Assembly (NCBI GenBank): GCA_903904755.1 | Contig: CAIVDV010000046.1 | Span: 1-39,797 of the forward strand | DNA from: an uncultured Acidobacteriaceae bacterium | GTDB taxonomy: Bacteria > Acidobacteriota > Terriglobia > Terriglobales > Acidobacteriaceae | DNA length: 39,797 nt | Reading direction: 5' to 3' | Part shown: positions 17,295 through 25,700 of the stretch, piece by piece | Position numbering within the stretch: the first letter of the stretch is position 1 | How the letters are laid out: every line of letters begins with the position of its first letter | Made by a program: the position numbers and the translations under genes | Notes under the pieces: generated by a model | Databases searched by the model: none | The model's input: the letters and a program-made list of their open reading frames with translations, nothing else | Told to the model about the DNA's origin: nothing

Positions 17295-18290
17295 ATGACC
17301 GACGAAGCCCTCAATCCCGCCTCCCCGGCTCTCCCCGCCACCGCGGAACTCATCCACCAGGTTCGCGCCCAGCTCCGCCAGGTCATCGCCGGCCAGGCCG
17401 GTGTCGTCGATGAAGCCCTCATCGCGGTTCTCTGCCAGGGCCATGTCCTCCTCGAAGGCGTCCCCGGCATCGCCAAAACCCTCCTGGTCAAGGCCCTCGG
17501 CCGAGTCCTCGGCCTCGGCTTCCAGCGCGTCCAGGCCACCCCGGATCTCATGCCGGCTGACATCCTCGGCACCACCATCCTCGTCCAGGGCTCCAGTGAG
17601 TTCACCTTCCACGCCGGCGCGGTCTTCACCGATCTCCTCCTTGTCGACGAAATCAATCGCATGCCTCCCCGCACCCAGGCCGCCCTCCTCGAATGTATGG
17701 AAGAGCGCCAGGTCACCACCGACGCCACCGTCCGCGCCCTCCCCGCGAACTTCACCGTCTTCGCCACCCAGAACCCCGTCGACTTCGAAGGCACCTACCC
17801 CCTCCCTGAGGCACAGCTCGACCGCTTCCTCCTCAAATCCCGGGTCGACTACCCCTCCGCCGCCGAAGAGCGCCAGATCCTCGAACTCCATCTCGCCGCC
17901 CATTCCGCCACCGGCTCCCCACTCCTCGACGCTGCCCACCTCCAGCCCCTCGCTCTCGACCTGCTCCTCGCCGCCCGGGCTGAGGTCCGCGCCGTCCGCA
18001 TCGAGCCCGAGCTGCTCAACTACATCCTCGACCTCGTCCGCCGCACCCGCCAGTGGCCCACACTCACCCTCGGCGCCAGCCCCCGCGCTGCCCTCAGCCT
18101 CATGCGCGTCGCCCAGGCTGTCGCCGCGCTGGAAGACCGCGCCTACCTCGTTCCCGACGACGTCAAGCGCGCCGTCCTCCCCGTCCTCCGCCACCGCATC
18201 CGACTCAAGCCTGAAGCTGAGCTGGAAGGCTTTGACCCCGACCGTATTCTCGCCGACATCCTTGCCGCCGCCCCCGTTCCACGCGCCTGA
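17295..18290 (+). CDS. MoxR-family AAA+ ATPase
   Basis: This 331-residue AAA+ chaperone-like ATPase has Walker A GVPGIAKT (K61), Walker B LLLVDEINR (D118, E119), and the conserved MoxR segment NRMPPRTQAALLECMEE. Sensor 1 is in FATQNPVDFEGTYPLPEAQLDRF and the C-terminal lid is present. MoxR proteins help assemble or activate partner proteins, usually with the DUF58/vWA protein encoded next door. GAAGGAA lies 8 nt before the ATG. It sits 30 nt after the DUF4350 gene and 16 nt before DUF58, as in many bacteria. The cytoplasmic location is inferred from the lack of signal or membrane segments. Confidence 0.95.
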   Translation: MTDEALNPASPALPATAELIHQVRAQLRQVIAGQAGVVDEALIAVLCQGHVLLEGVPGIAKTLLVKALGRVLGLGFQRVQATPDLMPADILGTTILVQGSSEFTFHAGAVFTDLLLVDEINRMPPRTQAALLECMEERQVTTDATVRALPANFTVFATQNPVDFEGTYPLPEAQLDRFLLKSRVDYPSAAEERQILELHLAAHSATGSPLLDAAHLQPLALDLLLAARAEVRAVRIEPELLNYILDLVRRTRQWPTLTLGASPRAALSLMRVAQAVAALEDRAYLVPDDVKRAVLPVLRHRIRLKPEAELEGFDPDRILADILAAAPVPRA

Positions 18291-18306
18291 CCCCAAAGCT
18301 TGACCC

Positions 18307-19698
18307 ATGCTTCAGCCCTCCCTCCATCCCGTCTCCGTTGAAGCCTCCTGCAGGCCGCGCCGCCGCGCCGCCTTCGGCCTCAGCGTCCGCACGCTCATGC
18401 TCCTCGTCGCCGGATTCCTCTGGCTCGCCGCCGGCTACATCGTCCCTCGCCTCGCCTGGGGAATGCTCCTGTGGGACGCACTCATTCTCTTCGTAGCCCT
18501 CCTCGACGGTCTCCGCCTCCCCCCGCCCGCAGCTCTCACCGTCGCCCGCTCCTGGCTCTCCGCACCCTCCCTCGCCGCTCCCGTCCAGGTTGAGCTCAGC
18601 GTTCGCCACCAGGCCGCCCTCATCCTCAACTGCACCCTCCTCGACGATCTCCCCGCCGACCTCGAAGAAATCCCCGCAGACCAGCACCTCCGCGTCTGGC
18701 CCCGCGCCACCGCTACCATCCAACGCACCCTCTTCCCCCGCCAGCGCGGCGATGTTGAAGCCGGCCCCCTCTACCTCCGTTACCGCTCCACCCTCGGCCT
18801 CGTCGTCCGTTGGGCCGTCGCGCCCCTTCAGCAGCCCATCCGCATCTACCCTGAGCTGAAATCCGGCGAAGACCAGGAAATTTTCCTCGCCCGCAGCCGT
18901 CAAATCGATCTTCAGCTTCGCCAGATACGCCAGCGCGGACTCGGCCGCGAGTTCGAAAGCCTCCGCGAATATCGCCCCGGTGACGACCTGCGCGATGTCT
19001 GCTGGACCGCCAGCGCCCGCCGCGGAGAAATGGTCACCCGCCTCTACCAGGCCGAGCGCTCTCAAACCGTATGGATCGTCATCGATACCGGCCGCCTCCT
19101 CCGCGCCCGCGTCCAGGATCAGGCCGGACACAGCTTTTCCAAGCTCGACTACGCCACCTCCACCGCCGTTGCCCTCGCTCAGCTCGCCCAGTACTCCGGC
19201 GACCGCGTCGGCCTGCTCGGCTACGGGCAGGGAATTCAGCAGCAGCTCCTACCCGGCCGTGGCGCTGCCCACACCCGCCTCCTCATCGAATCCCTCGCCC
19301 AGCTCCGTGGCGAAGCAGCTGAAGCCGATCACCTCCGCGCCACTGCCATCCTCGGTCGCCTGCAGCCCCGTCGCGCCCTCATCCTATGGATTACTGACCT
19401 CGCTGAGTCTGCCATGCAGCCCGAGGTCATCGAAGGCGCAGCCCAGCTCCTCCACCGCCACGTTGTTCTCTTTGTCGCCATGGCCCAGCCTGAGGTCGCC
19501 GCTATCGCCGGCCGACGCCCGGCCACCATCGACGAAATGTTCCGCGGCGCAGCCGCCGAGGAAATGGCCACCCGCCGGCGTCTCCTCCTCGCCCGCCTCC
19601 GCGACCAGGGCGCCATCACCATGGACACCCTCCCCGATGCCATGACCTCCGCCGTTCTCAACCACTATCTCGAAATCAAACTCCGGGCAACCCTCTAA
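18307..19698 (+). CDS. DUF58 domain protein (vWA-like partner of MoxR)
   Basis: This 463-residue protein has two N-terminal membrane helices (residues ~25-65), then an extracytoplasmic beta domain. The diagnostic DUF58 motif REYRPGDDLRDVCWTASAR lies near residues 219-237. A C-terminal vWA-like region begins with the strand VWIVIDTGRLL; the usual MIDAS DxSxS is degenerate here (DTGRL). DUF58 proteins pair with MoxR ATPases, which are thought to act on them. It is the last gene of the 13859-19698 operon; the start 16 nt after moxR supports coupling. The reaction, if any, is unknown. Confidence 0.92.
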   Translation: MLQPSLHPVSVEASCRPRRRAAFGLSVRTLMLLVAGFLWLAAGYIVPRLAWGMLLWDALILFVALLDGLRLPPPAALTVARSWLSAPSLAAPVQVELSVRHQAALILNCTLLDDLPADLEEIPADQHLRVWPRATATIQRTLFPRQRGDVEAGPLYLRYRSTLGLVVRWAVAPLQQPIRIYPELKSGEDQEIFLARSRQIDLQLRQIRQRGLGREFESLREYRPGDDLRDVCWTASARRGEMVTRLYQAERSQTVWIVIDTGRLLRARVQDQAGHSFSKLDYATSTAVALAQLAQYSGDRVGLLGYGQGIQQQLLPGRGAAHTRLLIESLAQLRGEAAEADHLRATAILGRLQPRRALILWITDLAESAMQPEVIEGAAQLLHRHVVLFVAMAQPEVAAIAGRRPATIDEMFRGAAAEEMATRRRLLLARLRDQGAITMDTLPDAMTSAVLNHYLEIKLRATL

Positions 19699-20140
19699 CC
19701 CCAACGTCCTGAAAGCCTGAGCAAACCTGTGCCCAAAACTGTGCCCCGTTCATCGCAGCTCTTTCGCGACCAGCGGGCGGGCCCCCAATCGAGCGCAACT
19801 CGATCCGCTGACCCGCTACGCCCGCGCAGCGGGCGCTAACCTGCTAACTTGCTAATCCGCTAGCTCCGCTTTCTTCTCCAACCCTTGCACATAATTTCCA
19901 CCCAAAGGTGCACAATCAATCCAGCTCTCGAAAAACCTGAATCCGGGATTACGGTGCCTCTGTAACATTACTTGGGCATCAAAAACCTTCGAAAAATGCG
20001 CAAAATGCATGCAAAAGCGCACCAAGACACCTCAAAAAACGCTAGGTAACAACCTCGTAAGTAGTTGAAATAAATAATGTTAAGCGTGGATTTCGGCGAA
20101 AAGCACCCCCCCCCGCCCCTCTACCTGGAAATAATGGACT
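19699..20140. other. Convergent intergenic region with repeat element and AT-rich segment
   Basis: This lies between DUF58 (plus) and the SpoIIM-like gene (minus), whose 3' ends face each other. It holds the palindrome-bearing repeat at 19781-19870, an AT-rich stretch at about 19980-20095, and a run of nine C's at 20106-20114. No gene, classical terminator with T-run, or DnaA-box cluster was seen. Confidence 0.5.
19781..19870 (-). repeat. Dispersed intergenic repeat, copy A
   Basis: Read on the minus strand it has AGCGGAGCTAGCGG, a series of TTAGC steps, then GGATCGAGTTGCGCTCGAT followed by TTGGGGGC. ATCGAG/CTCGAT forms a short hairpin. The end matches the element at 39025-39083, which lies in the opposite orientation. 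Confidence 0.55.
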
Positions 20141-21103
20141 TCAAACCACCCGCCGCACCGGACGGAACAGCCATACATTCAGGGCCGTAAACAAAATTGC
20201 TCCCACACCAAACTTCACCCAGACCGGCGCATCCGACGGCGAAAGAAAACCCTCCAGCGACCCCGCCACAATCAGCATGGGCACAATCGCTGACACCAGC
20301 CGCACCGCCTCCCTCCCCGCCAGCGCGACCGAGTCCTTCCACCGGTAATTCCCCGGGAAGAGCATCCCGTACCCAATCCGCAACCCCCCCCCCCCCGCAA
20401 TCGCAATCGCAGGCAACTCCAGCGACCCATGCGCCGCCACAAAGCTCCACAACGGAATCGACATCCCCGCCTGCTGGCACACCACCGCCACCGCGCCGAG
20501 CATCAGTCCGTTGGTAAACATCAGGTACACGCTGCCAAACCCAAACAGCAGCCCCCCGGCAAACGCCAGGATTGAGACCGTGATGTTGTTCGTCATAATC
20601 CCGCTTGCCGCCTGCGGAGCCACCGTCACCAGCGACCGCGTCCACATCTCGTGCCGTTCCACGCTGCTCATTACGCCGGGCCCCAGAATTGAATAGGCAA
20701 AATGCGGATTCGCCACCGAGAACCCCGCCGCCAACACGGCCGCCCCCAGCATCATCAGCGTCGCCGCCAGCGTAAAACGGAACTGGCTCCGGAAAACCAC
20801 TGGGTAGGTGTCCCGGAAAAATATCCACAAATTCCGCCAGCTCGATTTCCGACTGGAGTAGATGATATGGTGGGCGCGAGCCATCAATTGATTCACCTGT
20901 GCCGCCAACGCGCCCGATGTTCGGTCCTGCCGTAGCGTGGAAAGATCCGAGGCGGTCTGGCGGTACAGCAGCGCCAGTTCCCGCAACTGTGCTCGCGACA
21001 GCCCGCGCAGCCGACTCTGGTCTGCTGCGGCAACCAGCGAAGCCAGTCGGTCCCAGTAGGGCCGGCGCTTCTGAATCCAGGAATTGGAGAGGATGTTTGC
21101 CAT
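20141..21103 (-). CDS. SpoIIM-like (stage II sporulation protein M family) membrane protein
   Basis: This 320-residue protein starts with a soluble helical region, including the family opener IQKRRPYWDRL and LSRAQLRELALLYRQTASDL. Four to five membrane helices follow, with the SpoIIM hallmark MTNNITVSILAFAGGLLFGFGSVYLMFTNG and HGSLELPAIAIAGG. This family is common in non-sporulating bacteria beside RDD, MoxR and DUF58 genes, so a sporulation role is unlikely. The ATG is taken at 21103, because the family motif starts nine residues later; an upstream ATG would lie inside the RDD gene. Its coding strand contains 13 G's in a row (20384-20396). It belongs by content to the cluster at 13.9-19.7 kb but faces it. 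Confidence 0.88.
   Translation of the reverse strand: MANILSNSWIQKRRPYWDRLASLVAAADQSRLRGLSRAQLRELALLYRQTASDLSTLRQDRTSGALAAQVNQLMARAHHIIYSSRKSSWRNLWIFFRDTYPVVFRSQFRFTLAATLMMLGAAVLAAGFSVANPHFAYSILGPGVMSSVERHEMWTRSLVTVAPQAASGIMTNNITVSILAFAGGLLFGFGSVYLMFTNGLMLGAVAVVCQQAGMSIPLWSFVAAHGSLELPAIAIAGGGGLRIGYGMLFPGNYRWKDSVALAGREAVRLVSAIVPMLIVAGSLEGFLSPSDAPVWVKFGVGAILFTALNVWLFRPVRRVV
20384..20396 (-). repeat. Homopolymer of 13 G/C inside the SpoIIM-like gene
   Basis: The plus strand has 13 consecutive C's, so the gene reads GCG followed by twelve G's, giving four glycines in AIAGGGGLRIG. The frame is intact at this length. A gain or loss of one base would frameshift the last 80 or so residues. Confidence 0.9.
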
Positions 21104-21911
21104 GGAGCGTGATTGGGACCAGCTTAGCATTGAAACGCCTGAGTTGGTGGATCTGGAAATGCCGGTTGCCGGCATCGGCAGCCGTTTTATCGCCCTGCTC
21201 ATCGATTACCTGATCTGGCTCGCCTTCATCCTCCTCCTCATCGTCCTCATCTCCTACCTGGGACCCAGCACCAATGCCGCCCCTGGCCCCACCAGCAAAT
21301 GGGCCGTCGCCATCCTCATCCTCATCCCCTTCCTCATCTTCTGGGGCTACTTCACCCTCTTTGAGGCCTTCTGGAATGGCCGCACCCCGGGCAAGCGTAT
21401 CGTCCGCATCCGCGTCATTCAGAAATCCGGCCGTGGCATCGGCCTCTTTGAGTCCATGACCCGCAACTTCCTCCGCATCGTCGATCAGTTCCCGTTCATC
21501 TACGGCGTCGGTATTGTCTGCATTTTTCTCACCAGGCAGCATCAGCGCCTTGGCGACCTGGCTGCCGGCACCCTGGTCGTGCACGACCGCGAGCACCTCG
21601 CCGCCCCTGCCATCGAATCCAGTACCCGCACAATCACAGCCGGCATCCTGCCGAACCTTCCCACCCCACCTGTCCCCACCCACCCCTATCCCGTCGACCG
21701 TCTCCGCACCACCGACCTTGAGGTCCTTGAAGGCTTCTTCGCCCGCCGCCTGGATCTTCCCCTGGAAATTCGCGCCCAGCTCGCCGAGCGCATCGCCACC
21801 GCCCTCCTCACCCGCATGGGGATCACCGCCCCCCCCGACATCAGCATCGAGACTTTCCTCGAAGAAGCGGCCCGCCAGCTTCGGGAAATAGCACGCCTTC
21901 TCCCCTCCTGA
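21102..21911 (+). CDS. RDD family membrane protein
   Basis: This 269-residue protein has the RDD domain in its first 170 residues. It opens LSIETPELVDLEMP, then the first helix with the family arginine and aspartates (GSRFIALLIDYLIWL), a second helix, the conserved NGRTPGKRIVRIRV loop and a third helix. A soluble helical C-terminal tail of about 90 residues follows. RDD proteins are small membrane proteins of uncertain transport function. The ATG at 21102 is preceded by GGAGAGG with 9-nt spacing. That start shares the CATG palindrome (21101-21104) with the SpoIIM-like start on the other strand, leaving no intergenic space. The gene is the divergent partner in the MoxR-associated cluster. Confidence 0.9.
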   Translation: MERDWDQLSIETPELVDLEMPVAGIGSRFIALLIDYLIWLAFILLLIVLISYLGPSTNAAPGPTSKWAVAILILIPFLIFWGYFTLFEAFWNGRTPGKRIVRIRVIQKSGRGIGLFESMTRNFLRIVDQFPFIYGVGIVCIFLTRQHQRLGDLAAGTLVVHDREHLAAPAIESSTRTITAGILPNLPTPPVPTHPYPVDRLRTTDLEVLEGFFARRLDLPLEIRAQLAERIATALLTRMGITAPPDISIETFLEEAARQLREIARLLPS

Positions 21912-22044
21912 CCATCCGCCCCCTAATCACCAATCGAAGGGGCCCGATTTCTTGTAAACGATTTCAGCCCCATAAAACTCTTTGCCCTCCCACCCCACCT
22001 CCCCGCCCCATTTCGCGCCGGTATTCTTCCCCTGCTACCCACAC
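21912..22044. other. Short unassigned intergenic stretch
   Basis: It follows the RDD stop and precedes the promoter at 22045. GGGG/CCCC segments are present (e.g. CCCCCTAATCACCAATCGAAGGGG near 21930) and may form a weak terminator for the RDD gene. No gene was seen. Confidence 0.35.
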
Positions 22045-22074
22045 TTGACAATCGTTCACGTTCTGAACTCTAAT
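22045..22074 (+). promoter_or_regulatory. Sigma-70 promoter for the TonB-dependent receptor
   Basis: A consensus -35 TTGACA (22045-22050) is followed after 18 nt by TCTAAT (22069-22074). Transcription would start near 22081, giving a leader of about 640 nt before the receptor ATG. Confidence 0.6.
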
Positions 22075-22080
22075 GCTCAA

Positions 22081-22722
22081 GCGAGTGTGAGGGCGCAGTC
22101 TTGGGCCCTCCAAGTAAATCCCTTTAGTGAGATTTGCCTCGCAAGGTAAATCGCTCTACCTGATTGCATATTTTCCGGTAGAGGGGTCTATGGTTTTACG
22201 GAAAATGTGGATGGGCGCCCCGATTCGATGGGACCTCCAGTCACATGAAGTAACCGGTGCAATGCAGCGCAGGCTTCTCCGCCAATGGGTATCATACGGT
22301 GCCTTCCTGGTAGAGAAGAATGCATGGGAGGTTCGGTAGACAAACGTATGCCGAAACCGCTCGAGGGTTGGTAAATCGTTAAGTTTGAGGCATTTCAGGA
22401 GCGCCGTACAGTCGGGTACCAAGGAAGCCGCTTGTCGGGGAAAAGGTATCAAACCCCCGGTACTACCCGATGGAACTTGCGCTAGCCGTTCAGGGGACTA
22501 GGATGCATGAGTCCCATAGTGTGTGTTTTTTGATGCAGTGAACTTTCGCCGGAGATTTAGCTGGCGGTAAACCAAGGCTCAGTACAGCCAAAAGAGCGCT
22601 CCCGAAAGGCTCAGCTTCGAACCGGATAGCGGCAACCTCTATACGGCTTCATTCCGGATCACCGGTCGAGGCAACAACAGAAGTACTGAACCACAAACAG
22701 CAACATTGATAAGGAAGGTCAC
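22081..22722 (+). ncRNA. Long structured 5' leader of the receptor gene
   Basis: About 640 nt between promoter and ATG with many complementary segments. GTAAATC (22114-22120) pairs with GATTTGC (22131-22137). CTCTACC (22154-22160) pairs with GGTAGAG (22177-22183). TCGGGTACC (22412-22420) pairs with GGTAC..CCCGA (22459-22470) around CGGGG/CCCCG. GGGACT (22494-22499) pairs with AGTCCC (22510-22515), followed 10 nt later by six T's (22526-22531), resembling an attenuator. GTAAATC occurs three times (22114, 22146, 22371). No known riboswitch class was recognised, and no supported ORF fills it. Whether it is regulatory is inference. Confidence 0.5.
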
Positions 22723-25700
22723 ATGAGACTCGCGAGATTCAAGTTTCTCATCGTCCCGATTTTCTTCGTGTTCGCATGCGTTGCAGCTATGGCGCAGGGA
22801 AACTCGCAGATTATCGGAACGGTTACGGACCAGACCGGAGCCGCTGTGCCGGGGGCGAAGATTACCCTCACGCAGAAGGAAACCGGTTTTACGTCCAATT
22901 CCTCTTCGAACGAAACCGGCGGTTTCGTTTTCCCGGGACTGAACATTGGTACCTTCACCCTCAAGGTAGCGGCCAAAGGCTTCCAGACGTACACCGCGTC
23001 GGGTCTGGCTTTGAACGTTTCCCAAACGCTGACGTCCAACGTCAAGCTCACCGTCGGTGCGGAATCTGTTGACGTCAGCGTCACAGCCGATGCGCTTCAG
23101 GTGGAAACGGACTCCAGCACAGTTGACACCCTGATTTCCGGCGAGCAGGTTTCGGAAATCGCGACGGAAAACCGTAACTTCGCCGCTCTGGCCGCACTGG
23201 GCCTCGGCGTCAGCTCGGCTCTGCCCGACAGCAACACCCCGACTTCGGTCGCCGCGTCCTTCACGATTTCCGTGAACGGTCTGCGTCAGTCTCACAACAT
23301 CTGGCTCATCGACGGTGGCGAAGCGGATGACCGCGGCGGCGCCGGCGGTATGGACGTCATGCCTTCGCAGGACGCCGTGGCACAGTTCGAAGTCATGGCC
23401 AGCAACTATCCCCCGGATTACGGTATCTCCTCCGGTGCAACCATCTCGCTGGCTCTGAAGTCTGGTACCCAGAAGTATCACGGCGAACTCTTTGAGTTTG
23501 CCCGTAACGATGCTTTCGATGCCAACAACTTCTTCAACAAGTACAACGGCAACCACAGCCCCGTCTCCAAGCTCCGTCAGAACATCTTCGGTGGCAACAT
23601 CGGCGGTCCGCTCTTCATTCCTCACGTTTACAATGAGTCCCGGCAGAAGACCTTCTTCTTCTGGAACGAAGAGTGGCGCAAAATCATTCAGGGTTCGTCC
23701 CCGAACATCCAGGCCACGATTCCCACTGCGGATCGTCCGACGGTTGGTTCGCCCCTGACCTATGTGGCTCCGCTGTTCTCTTCGGGAACCACCATCAAGG
23801 TGCCGAATCTCGGCGATCCCGCGTGGGCAGCGAAGGTTGCAGCAGCAGGTCTCGAAGTTGGTGGCGCTTTCACGGACAACGTGATTCCCGCCTCACTCAT
23901 CGACTCGAACGCCGCAGCTTACCTGGCGACGAACGTGATTCCGAAGCCTGTCACCACCGACGGAAAGTCTGTGGGTTCGGCAAATTCAGTGATCAATGTT
24001 CGTGAAGACATCGTTCGTATTGACCACAAGGTCAACGACAAGTGGCAGTTCATGGCGCACTACATCCACGACAACGTCAGCCAGGGTAACCCGCTGCCGA
24101 TGCTCGGCTGGCTGTGGGCTTCGTACAACACCATCACGTCAACCCTGAGCAACCCCGCAAACAGCGCGGCTCTTCGTCTCTCCGGAACGATCACGCCGAA
24201 CCTGCTGGTGGAAACTTCGTTCCTGTATGACGGCAACATCATCAACATCGTCAACAGCTCGAACTCAAAGCAGCCCGCTGGCTGGAGCGTCAACAAGTAC
24301 TTCAGCAACAATGGCAACGGCACGCTGCCCGGTATCAACTGGGGCGGTCCGTACTACGTTTCTGAAGATACCGGTTCGGCACCCTGGCACAACGCTGCGG
24401 AAGACTACAGCCCCAAGGTTGACCTGAGCTACACCAAGGGCAAGCATGCCATGAAGTTCGGCTTCGGCTACAACCGGTACACCAAGAACCAGCAGCTCTT
24501 CGGCGATCCCCAGGGCAGCTTTGGAATCGGAAACCAGTCGGGCGACGCTTTCGTGGACTTCATGCTCGGCATCGCTGGCGGCTACTCCGAGTTCCAGCAG
24601 ACCCCGATTCGTCACTATGTCAACCAGACCACCTCGGTCTATGCCAACGACAACTGGAAGGTTACGCCTCGCCTCAGCCTGCAGATCGGCGCTCGTTTTG
24701 ACGCTCTTCCGCACGCATGGGAACGCGCGAACCAGGTTGCCAACTTTGATCCGGCGAACTATCTGTCCTCCCTGGCTCCTGTCTGGAAGGCCGATGGATC
24801 CATGGACCCCAACGGTCCTGGCTTCATCACTCCTGCTGGCTCCACGGTACCGTTCTACCTGAACGGCATGGGTCTGGCAGGTCAGAATGGTTTCCCTCCG
24901 GGTCTCGTGACCAACGACTACAAGACTCTGCAGCCGCGCGTCGGCTTCTCGTATGACCTCACCGGTAACGGCAAGACCGTTCTGCGTGGTGGCTTCGGAA
25001 CCTTCTTCGAGCGCATGCAGGGTAACGACATCTACAACGCAGCGACGAACCCGCCGTACGCTTTCAACCCGTCGGCCGGCAACGTCTACTTCAGCAACCC
25101 GAACACCAGTTGGGTGACCGGTGCGACCGCGGCAACGCCGTTCTTCGCTTCGGGCCTGACCAACCTGGCCAAGTCCTACAAGGCTCCGGCCGTGGCTCAG
25201 TACAGCCTTGGACTTCAGCGTGAGCTGAGCCCGTCGGTCATCTGGGTCATTCAGTACGTCGGCAACCTCGCATGGCACCAGAACATCACCCGGAACATCA
25301 ACAACTACCCGTTGAACTCCGACATCAACCTGCGTTGCAGGGCAGGTGACGGCGGCAACAAGTACAGCAACGGCGAAGACATGTGCCCCAACGGCACCGC
25401 GCCCTCCAACCTGGCCAACGGAAACCTGTATCGCACCTATCAGGGCTACGCTGGCATCAACCAGGAAGAGAACACCACGAATGGCGGCTACAACGGCTTC
25501 CAGACTGGTCTTCGCATCCAGGGCAAGTGGGGCCTCTCGGGCGAACTGGATTACACCTATTCGCACGAAATCGACCTCACCTCGTATGACCTCAGCGGCG
25601 TCAGCAACCCGTTCAACCTCAAGTATGACAAGGCTTCGGGCGCGCTCGATCGTCGTCACATCCTCAACGCCAACTACATCTACAAGCTGCCCATCTTCGC

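Noticed and set aside
19699-20140. oriC candidate in the AT-rich convergent spacer
   Set aside because: The skew reversal suggests an origin nearby, but no TTATCCACA-like boxes or dnaA/dnaN genes were seen in this spacer or elsewhere in the window.
22127-22339. Small 70-codon ORF in the leader
   Set aside because: It starts at a GTG with no ribosome-binding site, resembles no family, and overlaps the pairing segments of the structured RNA.
22085-22722. Group II intron in the receptor leader (a GTGTG start at 22085 and repeated helices)
   Set aside because: No recognisable domain V hairpin or bulged-A domain VI is present near the 3' end, and the RNA is upstream of an intact gene. The GTGTG match alone is weak.
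22081-22722. Cobalamin riboswitch ahead of the TonB receptor
   Set aside because: I looked for the B12-box pattern and the GCCACTG core and did not find them in order.
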